A stretch of DNA of 22,685 bases from a virus: the IMG/VR virus record IMGVR_UViG_3300034107_000040, positions 1 to 22,685 of that record, one strand, 5' to 3'. The translations under genes were made by a program, and so were the position numbers. Each line of letters opens with the position of its first letter. Within the stretch, counting starts at the first letter, position 1. The notes under the pieces were generated by a model. The model saw only the letters and a program-made list of their open reading frames with translations. It searched no databases and was not told where the DNA came from. Positions 14,725-22,396 of this stretch are shown here, piece by piece.

Positions 14725-16180
14725 GATCAGCCTTACAGATTTTTCGTCTCAGGCCGCAGAAAACGCCCGTCGTCAACGCTTGGCTGAAATGCTGCAACAG
14801 CAGGGCATGGAACCTGAGAAGGTCTTTGAGTACAACGGCGTTCAAGCCCCAATATCGCCATTGGCTGGCCTTGGTAAGGCCCTGCAATTGGGCGTCGGCG
14901 CGTACATGGAAGCCAAGGGCGCAAAGAAGGCCACGGATCTTGAGAAGGCAAAACGCGAAGAAGCCATTCGTTTCCTGACCAAAGACATCAAGGGTTCTGA
15001 GCTAACCAAGTTTGAAGATCCGGCAACGGCTGGCGCTAGGTTCATGCCCGTTGAGCAACCGAAACCGCAAGCCATTAATACGGCTGTTCCGACCCTGCAA
15101 AACCCGTCTCCCGTTCCGCAAATGCAAGCCGCGCCTACGCAGCAAATGTACCAAGCGCCGCAAGCCGCACAGGCAACGGCTGCTGGGAATGTTGCGCCGC
15201 AGCCGGAAGAGCTTCAAAGGATGTATCTGCAAGCGGCCTTAAGCGGAAATGACATTCTGGCCCCCATTGCGGCTGATCGCTTCAAGAGCGGTCAGGCCAC
15301 TGCCGCCGTGCTTGCTGAAGACGAAGACTTCGCCCGCAAGGTTTCGGAAATCCCCGGCCTGTCTGAAGGCCAAAAAAGGCAGATCATTGCTACGCGGTCG
15401 GCAAATCCGCAAGCCGCTGGCGTGGCATTGGGTGAAATGTTGACGCCTGAAAAGCCAAGCGCCGGTCCATCTGGTGTTCAAGAATACGAATACGCTAAGA
15501 ACCAAGGCTACAAGGGATCTTATATGGACTTTGTGGGGGCCAAGCGTGAGGCAGGGCGAGCGCCTCCGCGTCAGGCCGCTCCCGCAAGCGGTAAGCCCGC
15601 CGCTCCGGCAATGCCATCAATCCCCGGCGTTCCCGAAGGATTTAAGCCAACCGCAGCGCAACTAAAGGAATTAACGGGTATTTCCCAAGCATCAAGCGCC
15701 GTAGACCAAGGACTAGAAGCTCTGGCTTCCGCCCCTGGCGCGTTTACCTTTACAAGAGGACTGGCGAGCCTAGGCGGAGAAATGGGCGAGGCTTTGGCGG
15801 CAAAGAACGACACTGAGGCAGATCGTGTTGCGCGATATGCGGTTTTTAACAATGTTTCCTCTACGATTAAGGAGCGAGCCGGTACCGCTCAATCTAAATC
15901 TGAAAAAGAAACATTGATGGCGTTCTTGCCAACTAAATTTGACAGCGACGATGTTGTTAAAAGCAAATTCATTGCTTACAAAAATTATTTAGTGAGCAAG
16001 CGAGAAGCCACATTAAATCCCATGGCACCACTGAAAGACACGTCTCGCGCTCCTGCGTCAGGTGGCGGGTCTTCAGCGCCAGCGGGCGCAATTGATATGC
16101 TCAGAAAAAACCCCAGTATGGCCCCGGCCTTTGATGCTAAATATGGGGCTGGCGCATCTAAAAGGGCTTTGGGGGGATAA
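14717..16180 (+). CDS. Internal virion (ejection) protein, putative, 487 residues
   Basis: A 487-residue protein with helical, charged ends and a low-complexity Pro/Gln/Ala linker (about 110-165). Three parts look familiar from phage internal virion proteins. These are an N-terminal L-A-E-M-L-Q-Q-Q-G plus G-K-A-L-Q-L-G-V-G-A-Y amphipathic region (about 22-63), a Q-E-Y-E-Y-A-K-N-Q-G-Y-K-G-S-Y-M-D-F motif (255-272), and a C-terminal A-I-D-M-L-R-K-N-P ... F-D-A-K-Y-G-A-G-A segment. The ATG at 14717 has GGAGCGGG just upstream and overlaps the previous stop by 8 bases; the TTG at 14696 would give a 29-base overlap and was rejected. Its stop abuts the next ATG. No enzymatic motif is seen. Ejection with the DNA is inferred from gene order. 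Confidence 0.72.
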   Translation: MAKISLTDFSSQAAENARRQRLAEMLQQQGMEPEKVFEYNGVQAPISPLAGLGKALQLGVGAYMEAKGAKKATDLEKAKREEAIRFLTKDIKGSELTKFEDPATAGARFMPVEQPKPQAINTAVPTLQNPSPVPQMQAAPTQQMYQAPQAAQATAAGNVAPQPEELQRMYLQAALSGNDILAPIAADRFKSGQATAAVLAEDEDFARKVSEIPGLSEGQKRQIIATRSANPQAAGVALGEMLTPEKPSAGPSGVQEYEYAKNQGYKGSYMDFVGAKREAGRAPPRQAAPASGKPAAPAMPSIPGVPEGFKPTAAQLKELTGISQASSAVDQGLEALASAPGAFTFTRGLASLGGEMGEALAAKNDTEADRVARYAVFNNVSSTIKERAGTAQSKSEKETLMAFLPTKFDSDDVVKSKFIAYKNYLVSKREATLNPMAPLKDTSRAPASGGGSSAPAGAIDMLRKNPSMAPAFDAKYGAGASKRALGG

Positions 16181-18100
16181 ATGGCAAATCCGTTTGATCA
16201 GTTTGATTCTGCCCCCGCCACAGGCGGAAATCCCTTTGACGCATTTGACGCTCAAGCAAAGCCAAAGCGTCAAACCGGCATTGCCGACATCTATAACCGC
16301 CGTGTTCGCGAAGGCCGAGAGGGCGTTTCCGAGGGCGTGAAGCAGGGCGGATTTGCTGGGTATGGCAAGGCCGCGCTTGGTGCTCTTGATTACCTTGGCG
16401 CTCCTGTGTCGGCGGCTTTTGAGCGCGGCATTGGCGTTCCCGTCGAAACCATGACCGGGCTTCCGCAAGCCGCCGTTGGTGACGTTGCTAGCATGGTTAC
16501 GCCGTTTGCCCCGCTGGCAGCCTCCAAGACGGCGCAGGGCGGGCGGGCAATCGCCAAGGCCCTCAAGTATGGAACGAAAGCCAAGGCCACTGCTGACGCC
16601 ACCAAAAGACAAGCCACGGCCCTTCTGTTGCAAGAGCGTGATGCTGCTGCGACCGCCGCCAAGCGAGCCGAAACCAAGGCCATTACGCAAGGGAAGCGGT
16701 CAGAGGGTCTTTTAGTTAAACAATCAAGCGCCGAGGGGGCGTCAACGCCTAAGCCATTCACAGAAGGCAATGTCACGACCCTTAGCGAGCGCGGTAAGCC
16801 TGTTCAAGACGCGGCAATGGCGGCTAAGGCCAAGATCATTGGCGCTCGCAAAGAAGAATACAACGTCCTCAAGAAGCCCGTGAACGACACCGTTGCGGCC
16901 AAGGAAGCGGCTGGCGAATACATCTCCGACATTCCAGAGGCCAAGGCGCTTCTTAAGGAATCACGCAACGCCGTCAATCCAAGCGGAACAAAGTCCGCAA
17001 CCGCCACATCCTTGCCTACTCGTGAAGAAACCGCTGTGTATCGCAAGGTCATTGATGCTTTGGCCGACCGCCGCGTTGAGGTGCCTGAAACCTACGTCAA
17101 ATCCCCGGCGGCGGCTGATGCCAAGATTATCACGGTCAATACCCTTGACCCTGTGACCGGTACCGCTTCACCCACATATTACCGCGTGTTTAAGACCCAA
17201 TACGAGGCTGTGGATAACCTTCGCCGCCGCTTTGGTGATGCCTTCCAGGGCAAGGACGCTACGGGCTTTGAAGGCGTGCCAGAGGCGCTCATTAAGGACA
17301 CCTATGGCAAGATTGGAAACATCCAAAGAAGTTACGTTGGCAAGGATCTGTACGATCCGCCCCAAGAAAGCTATGCCGCGTACACCAAGATGCTTGCGCC
17401 TTATAACGAGACACTGATTGGCAAGTCCCTTTCGGGAACCCAAGGGACAACGGGCGTTCCTAGGCTGACTGCATCGCAGATCCCCGGCGCTGTTCTTGGC
17501 AAAGGATCTGGGGGCTTGGCCCAAGCTAAGGCCCTTGGTGCGTCCGACACTAAATTGCTGTCCGACCAACTGGCCACGGCGCTTTATGATCCGGCCACAA
17601 AAGCCCCCATCTCAGCGGCTAAGGCACGGTCATTGCTGTACGACACTCAATTGGGCGATGCTGTTTCGGCTAACCCCGCTTTGAAAGAGGCCGTAAAGAA
17701 GCACATCACCCAGCTTGAAGACGCAGAGATGATGGGCGTTCGGGCCAAGGACTTTGGGAAAAGCGCCGAGGCGCTGGCCACTAAATCCGGCAAGAGCGCC
17801 AAGGCCGCTGAGAAGGCTACGGAAAAGGCAAGGGGCTATGAGGTAGATGCCTCAAGCCTTCAAAGCCTGCCGTATGACAAAATCGCTTCTCGCGCAGAAA
17901 CAATTTTCAATGATATGGCCAAAAATAATGTTATTAGTCGCCAGAAGCATTCTGAGCTTTTGTCTGCCGTTCGAAGTGCAGAAAAAGAGCTAACCAAAGA
18001 AGCACTCAGAAAGCGAATCATTGGCTTGGCAGCAACAGCCGCAGGGCTGGGCGCTGCTAGCAAGGTCGGTGCCGACGTGTATACTGGTATGAAGGATTAA
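16181..18100 (+). CDS. Internal virion (ejection) protein, putative, 639 residues
   Basis: A 639-residue, Ala/Lys-rich, largely helical protein. The N-terminus has N-P-F-D-x-F-D twice (residues 3-9 and 17-23), a motif seen at the start of internal virion proteins of related phages. A Gly/Ala-rich, weakly hydrophobic stretch (about 53-115) follows. A basic helical region (about 120-180) is followed by a long domain with no recognised fold. The last 30 residues (K-R-I-I-G-L-A-A-T-A-A-G-L-G-A-A-S) form a hydrophobic or amphipathic helix. The ATG follows the previous stop directly, with GGGGGG 4 bases upstream. No lytic transglycosylase motif (E-S-x-G-x-x-Q) was found. Role and membrane contact are inferred. 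Confidence 0.72.
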   Translation: MANPFDQFDSAPATGGNPFDAFDAQAKPKRQTGIADIYNRRVREGREGVSEGVKQGGFAGYGKAALGALDYLGAPVSAAFERGIGVPVETMTGLPQAAVGDVASMVTPFAPLAASKTAQGGRAIAKALKYGTKAKATADATKRQATALLLQERDAAATAAKRAETKAITQGKRSEGLLVKQSSAEGASTPKPFTEGNVTTLSERGKPVQDAAMAAKAKIIGARKEEYNVLKKPVNDTVAAKEAAGEYISDIPEAKALLKESRNAVNPSGTKSATATSLPTREETAVYRKVIDALADRRVEVPETYVKSPAAADAKIITVNTLDPVTGTASPTYYRVFKTQYEAVDNLRRRFGDAFQGKDATGFEGVPEALIKDTYGKIGNIQRSYVGKDLYDPPQESYAAYTKMLAPYNETLIGKSLSGTQGTTGVPRLTASQIPGAVLGKGSGGLAQAKALGASDTKLLSDQLATALYDPATKAPISAAKARSLLYDTQLGDAVSANPALKEAVKKHITQLEDAEMMGVRAKDFGKSAEALATKSGKSAKAAEKATEKARGYEVDASSLQSLPYDKIASRAETIFNDMAKNNVISRQKHSELLSAVRSAEKELTKEALRKRIIGLAATAAGLGAASKVGADVYTGMKD

Positions 18101-18103
18101 ATC

Positions 18104-18853
18104 ATGTCTTTTAACGGCACCGGCATATTCCAGATCAACACCCCCGGCCAGCCCGTTGTTTCGGGCACGACCATCACCGCCACGGCGTTCAACACGCTGA
18201 TGACTGACATTGCCACGGGCCTGACCAACTGTCTGACCAAGGACGGACAATCCACCCCGACCGCTAACATTAAGATGGGTAGCTACAAGCTCACCGGCCT
18301 TGGCGCTGCGACGACGGCGGGCGATGCCCTGTCGTTCGGCAACATAGCAACCATCAGCACGTTGACGCTTACGAATGCCCTGTCTGTGGCAAACGGCGGC
18401 ACGGGCCTAACGACGCTGACATCCAAGGGCGTACTGATCGGGAACGGCGCGGCTGCGCCTACGTTTGTGGTCGGTGGAACCACCGGATATGTGCTGACCT
18501 GGGATGGCGCCGACTGGGTGTCATCCGCCCCAGCCTCAAGCGGCCTAGCCGCAGCCACGACCAAGACGGCCAACTACACGGCGGTCGCTGGCGACGTGCT
18601 GGCCTGCGACACCATTGCCGTGGGCGCGTTCTCCATCACCCTGCCCGCCTCGCCGGTCGCAGGGCAGAAGCCCATTATCATCTTCGACGCAGGCACGACC
18701 GACACGGTTAACGGCTTTGCGACCAACAACCTGACCGTCCTGCGTAACGGCTCGACCATTCATGGTTTGTCAGATGACGTGGTCTTCTCAACCAAAGGCG
18801 TCAGCGTTATCTTTGAATATATCGCCGGAACATGGAGATTGAGAATTGGTTGA
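18104..18853 (+). CDS. Tail-fibre-type protein
   Basis: A 249-residue protein with several hallmarks of phage tail fibre proteins. T-A-T-A-F-N-T-L-M-T-D-I-A-T-G-L-T followed by LTKDGQSTPTANIKMGSYKL (about 43-62) is a widespread fibre motif. SVANGGTGLTTLTSKGVLIG (about 93-113) with T-T-G-Y-V-L-T-W-D-G-A-D-W is the repeat-type shaft segment seen in many fibres. The last 70 residues form a compact beta module similar to that encoded at 8511-8867. It starts 3 bases after the previous stop, with AAGGA about 9 bases upstream. The protein is short for a fibre, so it is probably an adaptor or short fibre, and the propeller proteins that follow are better candidates for receptor contact. Confidence 0.78.
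   Translation: MSFNGTGIFQINTPGQPVVSGTTITATAFNTLMTDIATGLTNCLTKDGQSTPTANIKMGSYKLTGLGAATTAGDALSFGNIATISTLTLTNALSVANGGTGLTTLTSKGVLIGNGAAAPTFVVGGTTGYVLTWDGADWVSSAPASSGLAAATTKTANYTAVAGDVLACDTIAVGAFSITLPASPVAGQKPIIIFDAGTTDTVNGFATNNLTVLRNGSTIHGLSDDVVFSTKGVSVIFEYIAGTWRLRIG
18834..18838 (+). promoter_or_regulatory. Ribosome binding site supporting a TTG start at 18846
   Basis: GGAGA lies 7 bases before the TTG at 18846. This start aligns the protein's N-terminus with that of its paralogue (ATG at 19946), and no in-frame ATG lies in the conserved N-terminal segment. Confidence 0.65.
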
Positions 18854-19943
18854 CGCATCAAGCCTTCTTAATTTCAGTTCGTCGCCCCTTGCTGTCGGGG
18901 ACTGGACCTACTCTGCCTATGCGCGGAGTGCGCCGTCCTATCTGCCTCTGAACAGTTACACGGCGTCTTATCTCGTGTCGTCTTATCCGGCTTTAGGGGC
19001 GCTGATTGTGCCGGTGATTACGCCCGTGAGCTATACGGCTACGGCTAGGACGCTATCAAGCGCAGGAACTTGGATATCGGTGGCTTACGGCAACGGCATT
19101 TTTGTTGCTGTAGGAGGAAGTGCAACTGTTGCGGCCTCAAGCCCAGACGGCATTACATGGACCTCTAGGACCATGCCTTCAGCGGGCTGGAGTGCGGTCA
19201 CTTTTGGCAATGGGGTATTTGTTGCGGTGGCAACCGGTTCCAATGTTTCTGCCACCTCTGTGGATGGCATCACTTGGACGGCCAGAACCATATCTGCGAC
19301 AACGGCATGGTATGGCGTTGGGTATGGCAACGGACTTTTTGTGGCCGTGTCAAACACATCCGGCACGATTGCATCCTCTTCGCCAGACGGTATCACTTGG
19401 ACAGCTAGAACTTTGCCCGCGACCCAAAGCTGGACTTCGGTTGCCTATGGCAATGGGGTTTATGTTGCTATCGGACAAACAGCCACGGGCGCTGTTTCTA
19501 CAGATGGGATCACTTGGCGCTCAACCACCCTGCCAAGTGCGATAAGCTGGCAAAGCGTAACCTTTGGGAATGGTGTTTTTGTTGCCATCCCCTTTGGTGG
19601 AGCGGTGGCGGCAACATCCACAAATGGGATCGATTGGGTGTCAAGAACCTTGCCATCCAATTCAAATTGGTCATGTGTAACCTATGGCAACAATGCGTTT
19701 GTTACGGTTGCCTATGGCTCAAATATAGCCGCAACATCGCCCGACGGCGTCACATGGACCTCCAGAACGCTTCCGTCATCAAGCAACTGGTTTTCCGTTG
19801 CGTATGGTGCCTCTAAATTTTCAACAGTAGCGTCGGGATCAACTGTGGCCGCCACCATAGACTACGCCGTAAACGCCACGTCCTTCGTTCTCCCCGTCGT
19901 CGCGCCCCGATCCGGAACCACCCCATACGTTAAGGCGACTTAA
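18846..19943 (+). CDS. Putative receptor-binding propeller protein, copy 1 (TTG start)
   Basis: A 365-residue protein, likely at the tail tip. Residues about 1-62 (L-P-L-N-S-Y-T-A-S-Y-L-V-S-S-Y-P-A-L-G-A) match the second copy and probably anchor it to the tail. Then come seven repeats of about 40 residues, each W-x-x-V-x-[YF]-G-N-G-x-[FY]-V-A-[VI] followed by S-x-D-G-I-T-W-T-x-R-T. Seven such units predict a seven-bladed beta-propeller. The S-x-D-G-x-T-W motif resembles the sialidase Asp-box, one residue shorter. The C-terminus (AATIDYAVNATSFVLP) is shared with copy 2. The start is a TTG with a GGAGA site, overlapping the previous gene by 8 bases. A glycan- or protein-binding role is inferred; sialidase-type catalytic residues were not identified. 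Confidence 0.82.
   Translation: MVDASSLLNFSSSPLAVGDWTYSAYARSAPSYLPLNSYTASYLVSSYPALGALIVPVITPVSYTATARTLSSAGTWISVAYGNGIFVAVGGSATVAASSPDGITWTSRTMPSAGWSAVTFGNGVFVAVATGSNVSATSVDGITWTARTISATTAWYGVGYGNGLFVAVSNTSGTIASSSPDGITWTARTLPATQSWTSVAYGNGVYVAIGQTATGAVSTDGITWRSTTLPSAISWQSVTFGNGVFVAIPFGGAVAATSTNGIDWVSRTLPSNSNWSCVTYGNNAFVTVAYGSNIAATSPDGVTWTSRTLPSSSNWFSVAYGASKFSTVASGSTVAATIDYAVNATSFVLPVVAPRSGTTPYVKAT
18939..19051 (+). repeat. Direct repeat A, copy 1 (N-terminal anchor region)
   Basis: A 113-base block near the start of the first propeller gene. It is nearly identical in protein and largely identical in DNA to 20042-20154 in the second gene, with no length change. Confidence 0.8.
19848..19940 (+). 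repeat. Direct repeat B, copy 1 (C-terminal region)
   Basis: A 93-base block at the end of the first propeller gene, matching 20957-21049 at the end of the second. Its final AAGG (19932-19935) doubles as the likely ribosome site of the next gene. Confidence 0.78.
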
Positions 19944-19945
19944 TC

Positions 19946-21052
19946 ATGGCCGTAAACGCATCCGCCCTTGTGAATTTCAGCACCACGGGCTTGAACGTCG
20001 GGGACTACACCTACTCGCTCTATGCGCTGTCGGCTCCGGGGTATTTGCCTCTGAACAGCTATACGAGCAGCTATCTGGTTTCTAGCTATCCGGCTTTGGG
20101 GGCTTTGATTGTGCCGGTGATTACTCCGGTTAGCTATGTGGCTACGGCTAGGACAATGCCCGTTGGTGCATCTTGGATTTCTGCGGCCTACGGTAACGGC
20201 GTTTTTGTAGCCGTTGGCTTTAACTCTTCTAATGCCGCGAGCAGCACAGACGGCATCACTTGGACGACGCGAACGCTGCCATCCGTTTCAAGTTGGTATC
20301 ATGTGGCCTTTGGCAATGGCATCTTTGTCGCCGTCAGTCAGTCGGGAACGGCAATGGTGGCCACATCCACGGATGGCATCACTTGGACACAAAGAACCGC
20401 TCCTTTTGGAACGAATTACTCGGTTTGTTTTGGAAACGGTAGGTTTGTCACTGTCGGCGGCGGCGGTGGGTCTATGGTGTCTACCGATGGTATTAATTGG
20501 ACCTCTGGGTCTTTTGCTAACGGTTTTACTGACGTAGTTTACGGTAATGGCGTTTTTGTTGCTGTTAACGATAGCTTTGCAAACGTATGCCTTGTTTCCA
20601 CCGATGGACTTACAACAACTGCCACGGGAACAATGCCCGCAACCACTAACTATTATGCCGTAGAGTTTGGCGGTGGTTTCTTTGTGGCCATATCGCGCAT
20701 TTCTGGGACTATGGCAGCTAGATCGGTTAACGGTATTGATTGGGTGTCCAGCACCCTCCCCACAACGGCGATTTGGCAAAATATCACTTACGGAAACAAC
20801 TCGTTTCTTGCCATCGGCAATGCCACCAACGGTGCCACTTCGCCAGACGGCATCACTTGGACGGCCCGCACTTTGTCGTCTTCAACCTCTTGGCGCGGGG
20901 CAACCTTTGGCGCTGGCAAGTTTGTAATCACCTCTGCCTTTGTCGGAACTACCATAGCCGCCACCATCGACTACGCCGTCAACGCCACCTCATTCGTCCT
21001 GCCCAACGTCCAGACCCTCACCGGCACCACCGCTTACATAAAGGCGACATAA
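19946..21052 (+). CDS. Putative receptor-binding propeller protein, copy 2
   Basis: A 368-residue paralogue of the preceding protein, starting 2 bases after its stop. The first 62 residues and last 40 are closely shared (YLPLNSYT, SYLVSSYPALGALIVPVITP; AATIDYAVNATSFVLP). The seven central repeats have diverged: blades 3 and 4 (SVCFGNGRFVTVGGGGG and DVVYGNGVFVAVNDS) have lost the full S-x-D-G-I-T-W-T-x-R pattern, and blade 4 reads S-T-D-G-L-T-T-T. Part of the centre is visibly more A/T-rich than the flanks. It is probably a second tail-tip adhesin with different specificity, or a hetero-oligomer partner. The ribosome site is AAGG in the end of copy 1, 10 bases upstream. The function is inferred. 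Confidence 0.82.
   Translation: MAVNASALVNFSTTGLNVGDYTYSLYALSAPGYLPLNSYTSSYLVSSYPALGALIVPVITPVSYVATARTMPVGASWISAAYGNGVFVAVGFNSSNAASSTDGITWTTRTLPSVSSWYHVAFGNGIFVAVSQSGTAMVATSTDGITWTQRTAPFGTNYSVCFGNGRFVTVGGGGGSMVSTDGINWTSGSFANGFTDVVYGNGVFVAVNDSFANVCLVSTDGLTTTATGTMPATTNYYAVEFGGGFFVAISRISGTMAARSVNGIDWVSSTLPTTAIWQNITYGNNSFLAIGNATNGATSPDGITWTARTLSSSTSWRGATFGAGKFVITSAFVGTTIAATIDYAVNATSFVLPNVQTLTGTTAYIKAT
20042..20154 (+). repeat. Direct repeat A, copy 2
   Basis: Second copy of the 113-base block at 18939-19051. Differences are mostly at third codon positions. Confidence 0.8.
20957..21049 (+). repeat. Direct repeat B, copy 2
   Basis: Second copy of the 93-base block at 19848-19940. As in copy 1, the terminal AAGG (21041-21044) serves as the probable ribosome site of the gene that follows. 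Confidence 0.78.
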
Positions 21053-21053
21053 C

Positions 21054-21539
21054 ATGCTCACCTATTACGCCTACGACAGCCAAGCCATCTACACCAACCC
21101 GGTGACGTTCGACCGCTTCGGGTCGATTCCACCAAACTCGACGCCAATCGCGCCTCCCGCCCTCACAGGCACTGAGGTCGCGCAGCTTCAGTCTGACGGC
21201 TGGGTGATCCTGTCTGAGCGCCCTCCTGCACCGCCTGAGCCTACGCCCGCTCCGCCGCCTCCCGTGATCCTGAACAAGGTGGACTTCCTGCGCCTGTTCT
21301 ATCAGCAGGAGCGCATCGACATCCGCGCCGCTGGCTTGGTCAACCCCATCATTGGCGACTACCAGTACATGCTGGACGCGGCTGTGACGGTGTCTTTGGA
21401 TGACCCTGACATCCTGACGGGCGTTCCCCTTCTTGAGGCCGCTGGCCTAATCGGTCCCGGTCGCGCTGCCCAAATCCTTGCCAACGAGCCGCCAGTGCCG
21501 AACGGTGAGCCCGTCCTGCCTGACGAGGCCATCGTATGA
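21054..21539 (+). CDS. Tail-fibre-associated protein with Pro-rich linker
   Basis: A 161-residue protein in two parts. The N-terminal part (about 1-54: aromatic strands ending A-Q-L-Q-S-D-G-W-V-I-L) resembles small proteins that follow fibre genes. A Pro-rich linker (56-71) leads to a helical domain (N-K-V-D-F-L-R-L-F, about 74-82, then A-A-V-T-V-S-L-D-D-P and A-A-G-L-I-G-P-G-R-A-A-Q-I-L). The helical part is a module I have seen in phage fibre-associated proteins, whose function is not clear. By position it could be a fibre chaperone or attachment subunit for the two propeller proteins. It starts one base after their stop and overlaps the next gene by 4 bases. The coding call is firm. Confidence 0.75.
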   Translation: MLTYYAYDSQAIYTNPVTFDRFGSIPPNSTPIAPPALTGTEVAQLQSDGWVILSERPPAPPEPTPAPPPPVILNKVDFLRLFYQQERIDIRAAGLVNPIIGDYQYMLDAAVTVSLDDPDILTGVPLLEAAGLIGPGRAAQILANEPPVPNGEPVLPDEAIV

Positions 21540-21805
21540 ACCAAGACCCCTTCCTGACAAAGCGCAAGGGCATCGTGGGCTATCTGGCCCGCGTGTTCGT
21601 GGCCATTGACCAACTCCTCAACGCCCTCTTGGGTGGCGACGAGGATGAAACCCTATCGTCCCGCCTGGGTAAGGACGCAAGGCGCGGTCGCTACGTCGGG
21701 TGTGTGTTATGCAAATTGCTAGACTTGATTGATAAGAACCATTGTGAGAAAGCTATTGAGCGGGACGAAGGAAAGCGGCCCGATCAGTACAACCCACCTT
21801 CTTGA
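21536..21805 (+). CDS. Small conserved phage protein before the lysis cassette
   Basis: An 89-residue protein of unknown function. The pattern A-I-D-Q-L-L-N-A-L-L-G-G (about 23-34), then D-E-T-L-S-S-R and a C-terminal C-V-L-C-K-L-L-D-L-I-D-K-N-H-C-E-K-A-I-E is found in many phages next to lysis genes. The two Cys, one His and one Cys (C-x-x-C ... H-C) could bind a metal, which is an inference. The first 35 residues are amphipathic or hydrophobic and may touch the membrane. It starts in a 4-base overlap with the previous gene, and its stop sits inside the next gene's ribosome site. The coding call is firm; the role is open. Confidence 0.78.
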   Translation: MNQDPFLTKRKGIVGYLARVFVAIDQLLNALLGGDEDETLSSRLGKDARRGRYVGCVLCKLLDLIDKNHCEKAIERDEGKRPDQYNPPS

Positions 21806-21807
21806 GG
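21804..21807 (+). promoter_or_regulatory. Ribosome binding site fixing the holin start at 21816
   Basis: GAGG overlaps the upstream stop codon and lies 8 bases before the ATG at 21816. An earlier in-frame start at 21729 would add 29 residues, overlap the previous gene by 77 bases and has no such site. Confidence 0.7.
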
Positions 21808-21815
21808 CTAGACCT

Positions 21816-21998
21816 ATGACCGACAAATTGACCGACCTTGAGATTGATATGATTGCCGAACGGGCGGCTGAGAAAGCCATCGTCAAGGTCTATGAACAGA
21901 TCGGTAGATCCGTGGCCGAAAAGGTATTCTGGTTTATAGGCGTGGTCGTTGTCGGTATGCTGGTCTTAGTCTCAGGCAAAGGCATTCTAAACTCGTGA
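21816..21998 (+). CDS. Holin candidate with one membrane segment
   Basis: A 60-residue protein. It begins M-T-D-K-L-T-D-L-E-I-D-M-I-A-E-R-A-A-E-K-A-I, a charged amphipathic helix, followed by one hydrophobic segment (about residues 38-55, F-W-F-I-G-V-V-V-V-G-M-L-V-L-V). It ends in a short tail (SGKGILNS). Size, one membrane span and position directly before the endolysin (GTGA overlap) fit a holin that makes lesions in the inner membrane. The amphipathic N-terminus resembles small phage membrane proteins of this kind. The family is assigned from context, not from a catalytic feature. A second small membrane protein follows the endolysin, so which of them is the main holin is uncertain. Confidence 0.7.
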   Translation: MTDKLTDLEIDMIAERAAEKAIVKVYEQIGRSVAEKVFWFIGVVVVGMLVLVSGKGILNS

Positions 21999-22396
21999 CC
22001 TTCCACCTTAGCCAACGCTCAAGCCTAAACCTGACCGGCGTCCATCCCGATCTGGTCAAAGTCGTTATGCGGGCGCTTGAGATCTCGCCGCTAGACTTCA
22101 CGGTTATTGAGGGCCTACGCACCGTCAAACGCCAGCAGGAGCTATTCGCTTCAGGCGCGTCCAAGACTATGCGGTCTCGCCATATACATGGCTTCGCCGT
22201 GGACGTAGCGCCGCTCGTGGCGGGTTCTATCCGCTGGGACTGGCCTTTGTATGATCGGCTGATCTTGGCTTTCAAGCAGGCCGCTAAGGACGTCAAGGTC
22301 AAGGTCGAGTTTGGTTACGACTGGAAGACTTTCAAGGACGCCCCGCACCTTCAACTCCCCCATGCGGCTTATCCAGATCCAATGAAAAATGCTTAA
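21995..22396 (+). CDS. Endolysin, M15-family zinc peptidase (L-Ala-D-Glu or D-Ala-D-Ala type)
   Basis: A 133-residue single-domain peptidoglycan peptidase acting on peptide stems. Visible motifs are F-T-V-I-E-G-L-R-T (35-43), where the Arg helps bind substrate. S-R-H-I-H-G-F-A-V-D (61-70) follows, giving zinc ligands H63 and D70. Then D-W-K-T-F-K-D-A-P-H-L-Q-L (109-121) provides probable catalytic D115 and third zinc ligand H118. There is no signal peptide and no cell-wall-binding domain, as expected for a holin-dependent Gram-negative endolysin. The start is a GTG overlapping the previous stop by 4 bases. The next gene starts within its last 8 bases. The family call is strong; which bond is cut cannot be told by eye. 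Confidence 0.92.
   Translation: MTFHLSQRSSLNLTGVHPDLVKVVMRALEISPLDFTVIEGLRTVKRQQELFASGASKTMRSRHIHGFAVDVAPLVAGSIRWDWPLYDRLILAFKQAAKDVKVKVEFGYDWKTFKDAPHLQLPHAAYPDPMKNA

Noticed and set aside
16073-16690. A 205-residue minus-strand frame
   Set aside because: It crosses the junction of two coupled sense genes and shows no family similarity.
9400-18100. Long-tailed phage module with tape measure and frameshifted tail chaperones
   Set aside because: No very long helical tape-measure gene, tube or sheath genes, or slippery site with overlapping chaperone frames were seen.
16181-18100. Lytic transglycosylase domain in the large putative ejection protein
   Set aside because: No E-S-x-G-x-x-Q or related motif could be found in this protein or in the two other putative ejection proteins.
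18846-21052. Diversity-generating retroelement target (variable repeat) in the propeller genes
   Set aside because: No reverse transcriptase gene, no template repeat and no A-specific pattern of differences are seen in the window. Divergence is spread over blades and third positions.
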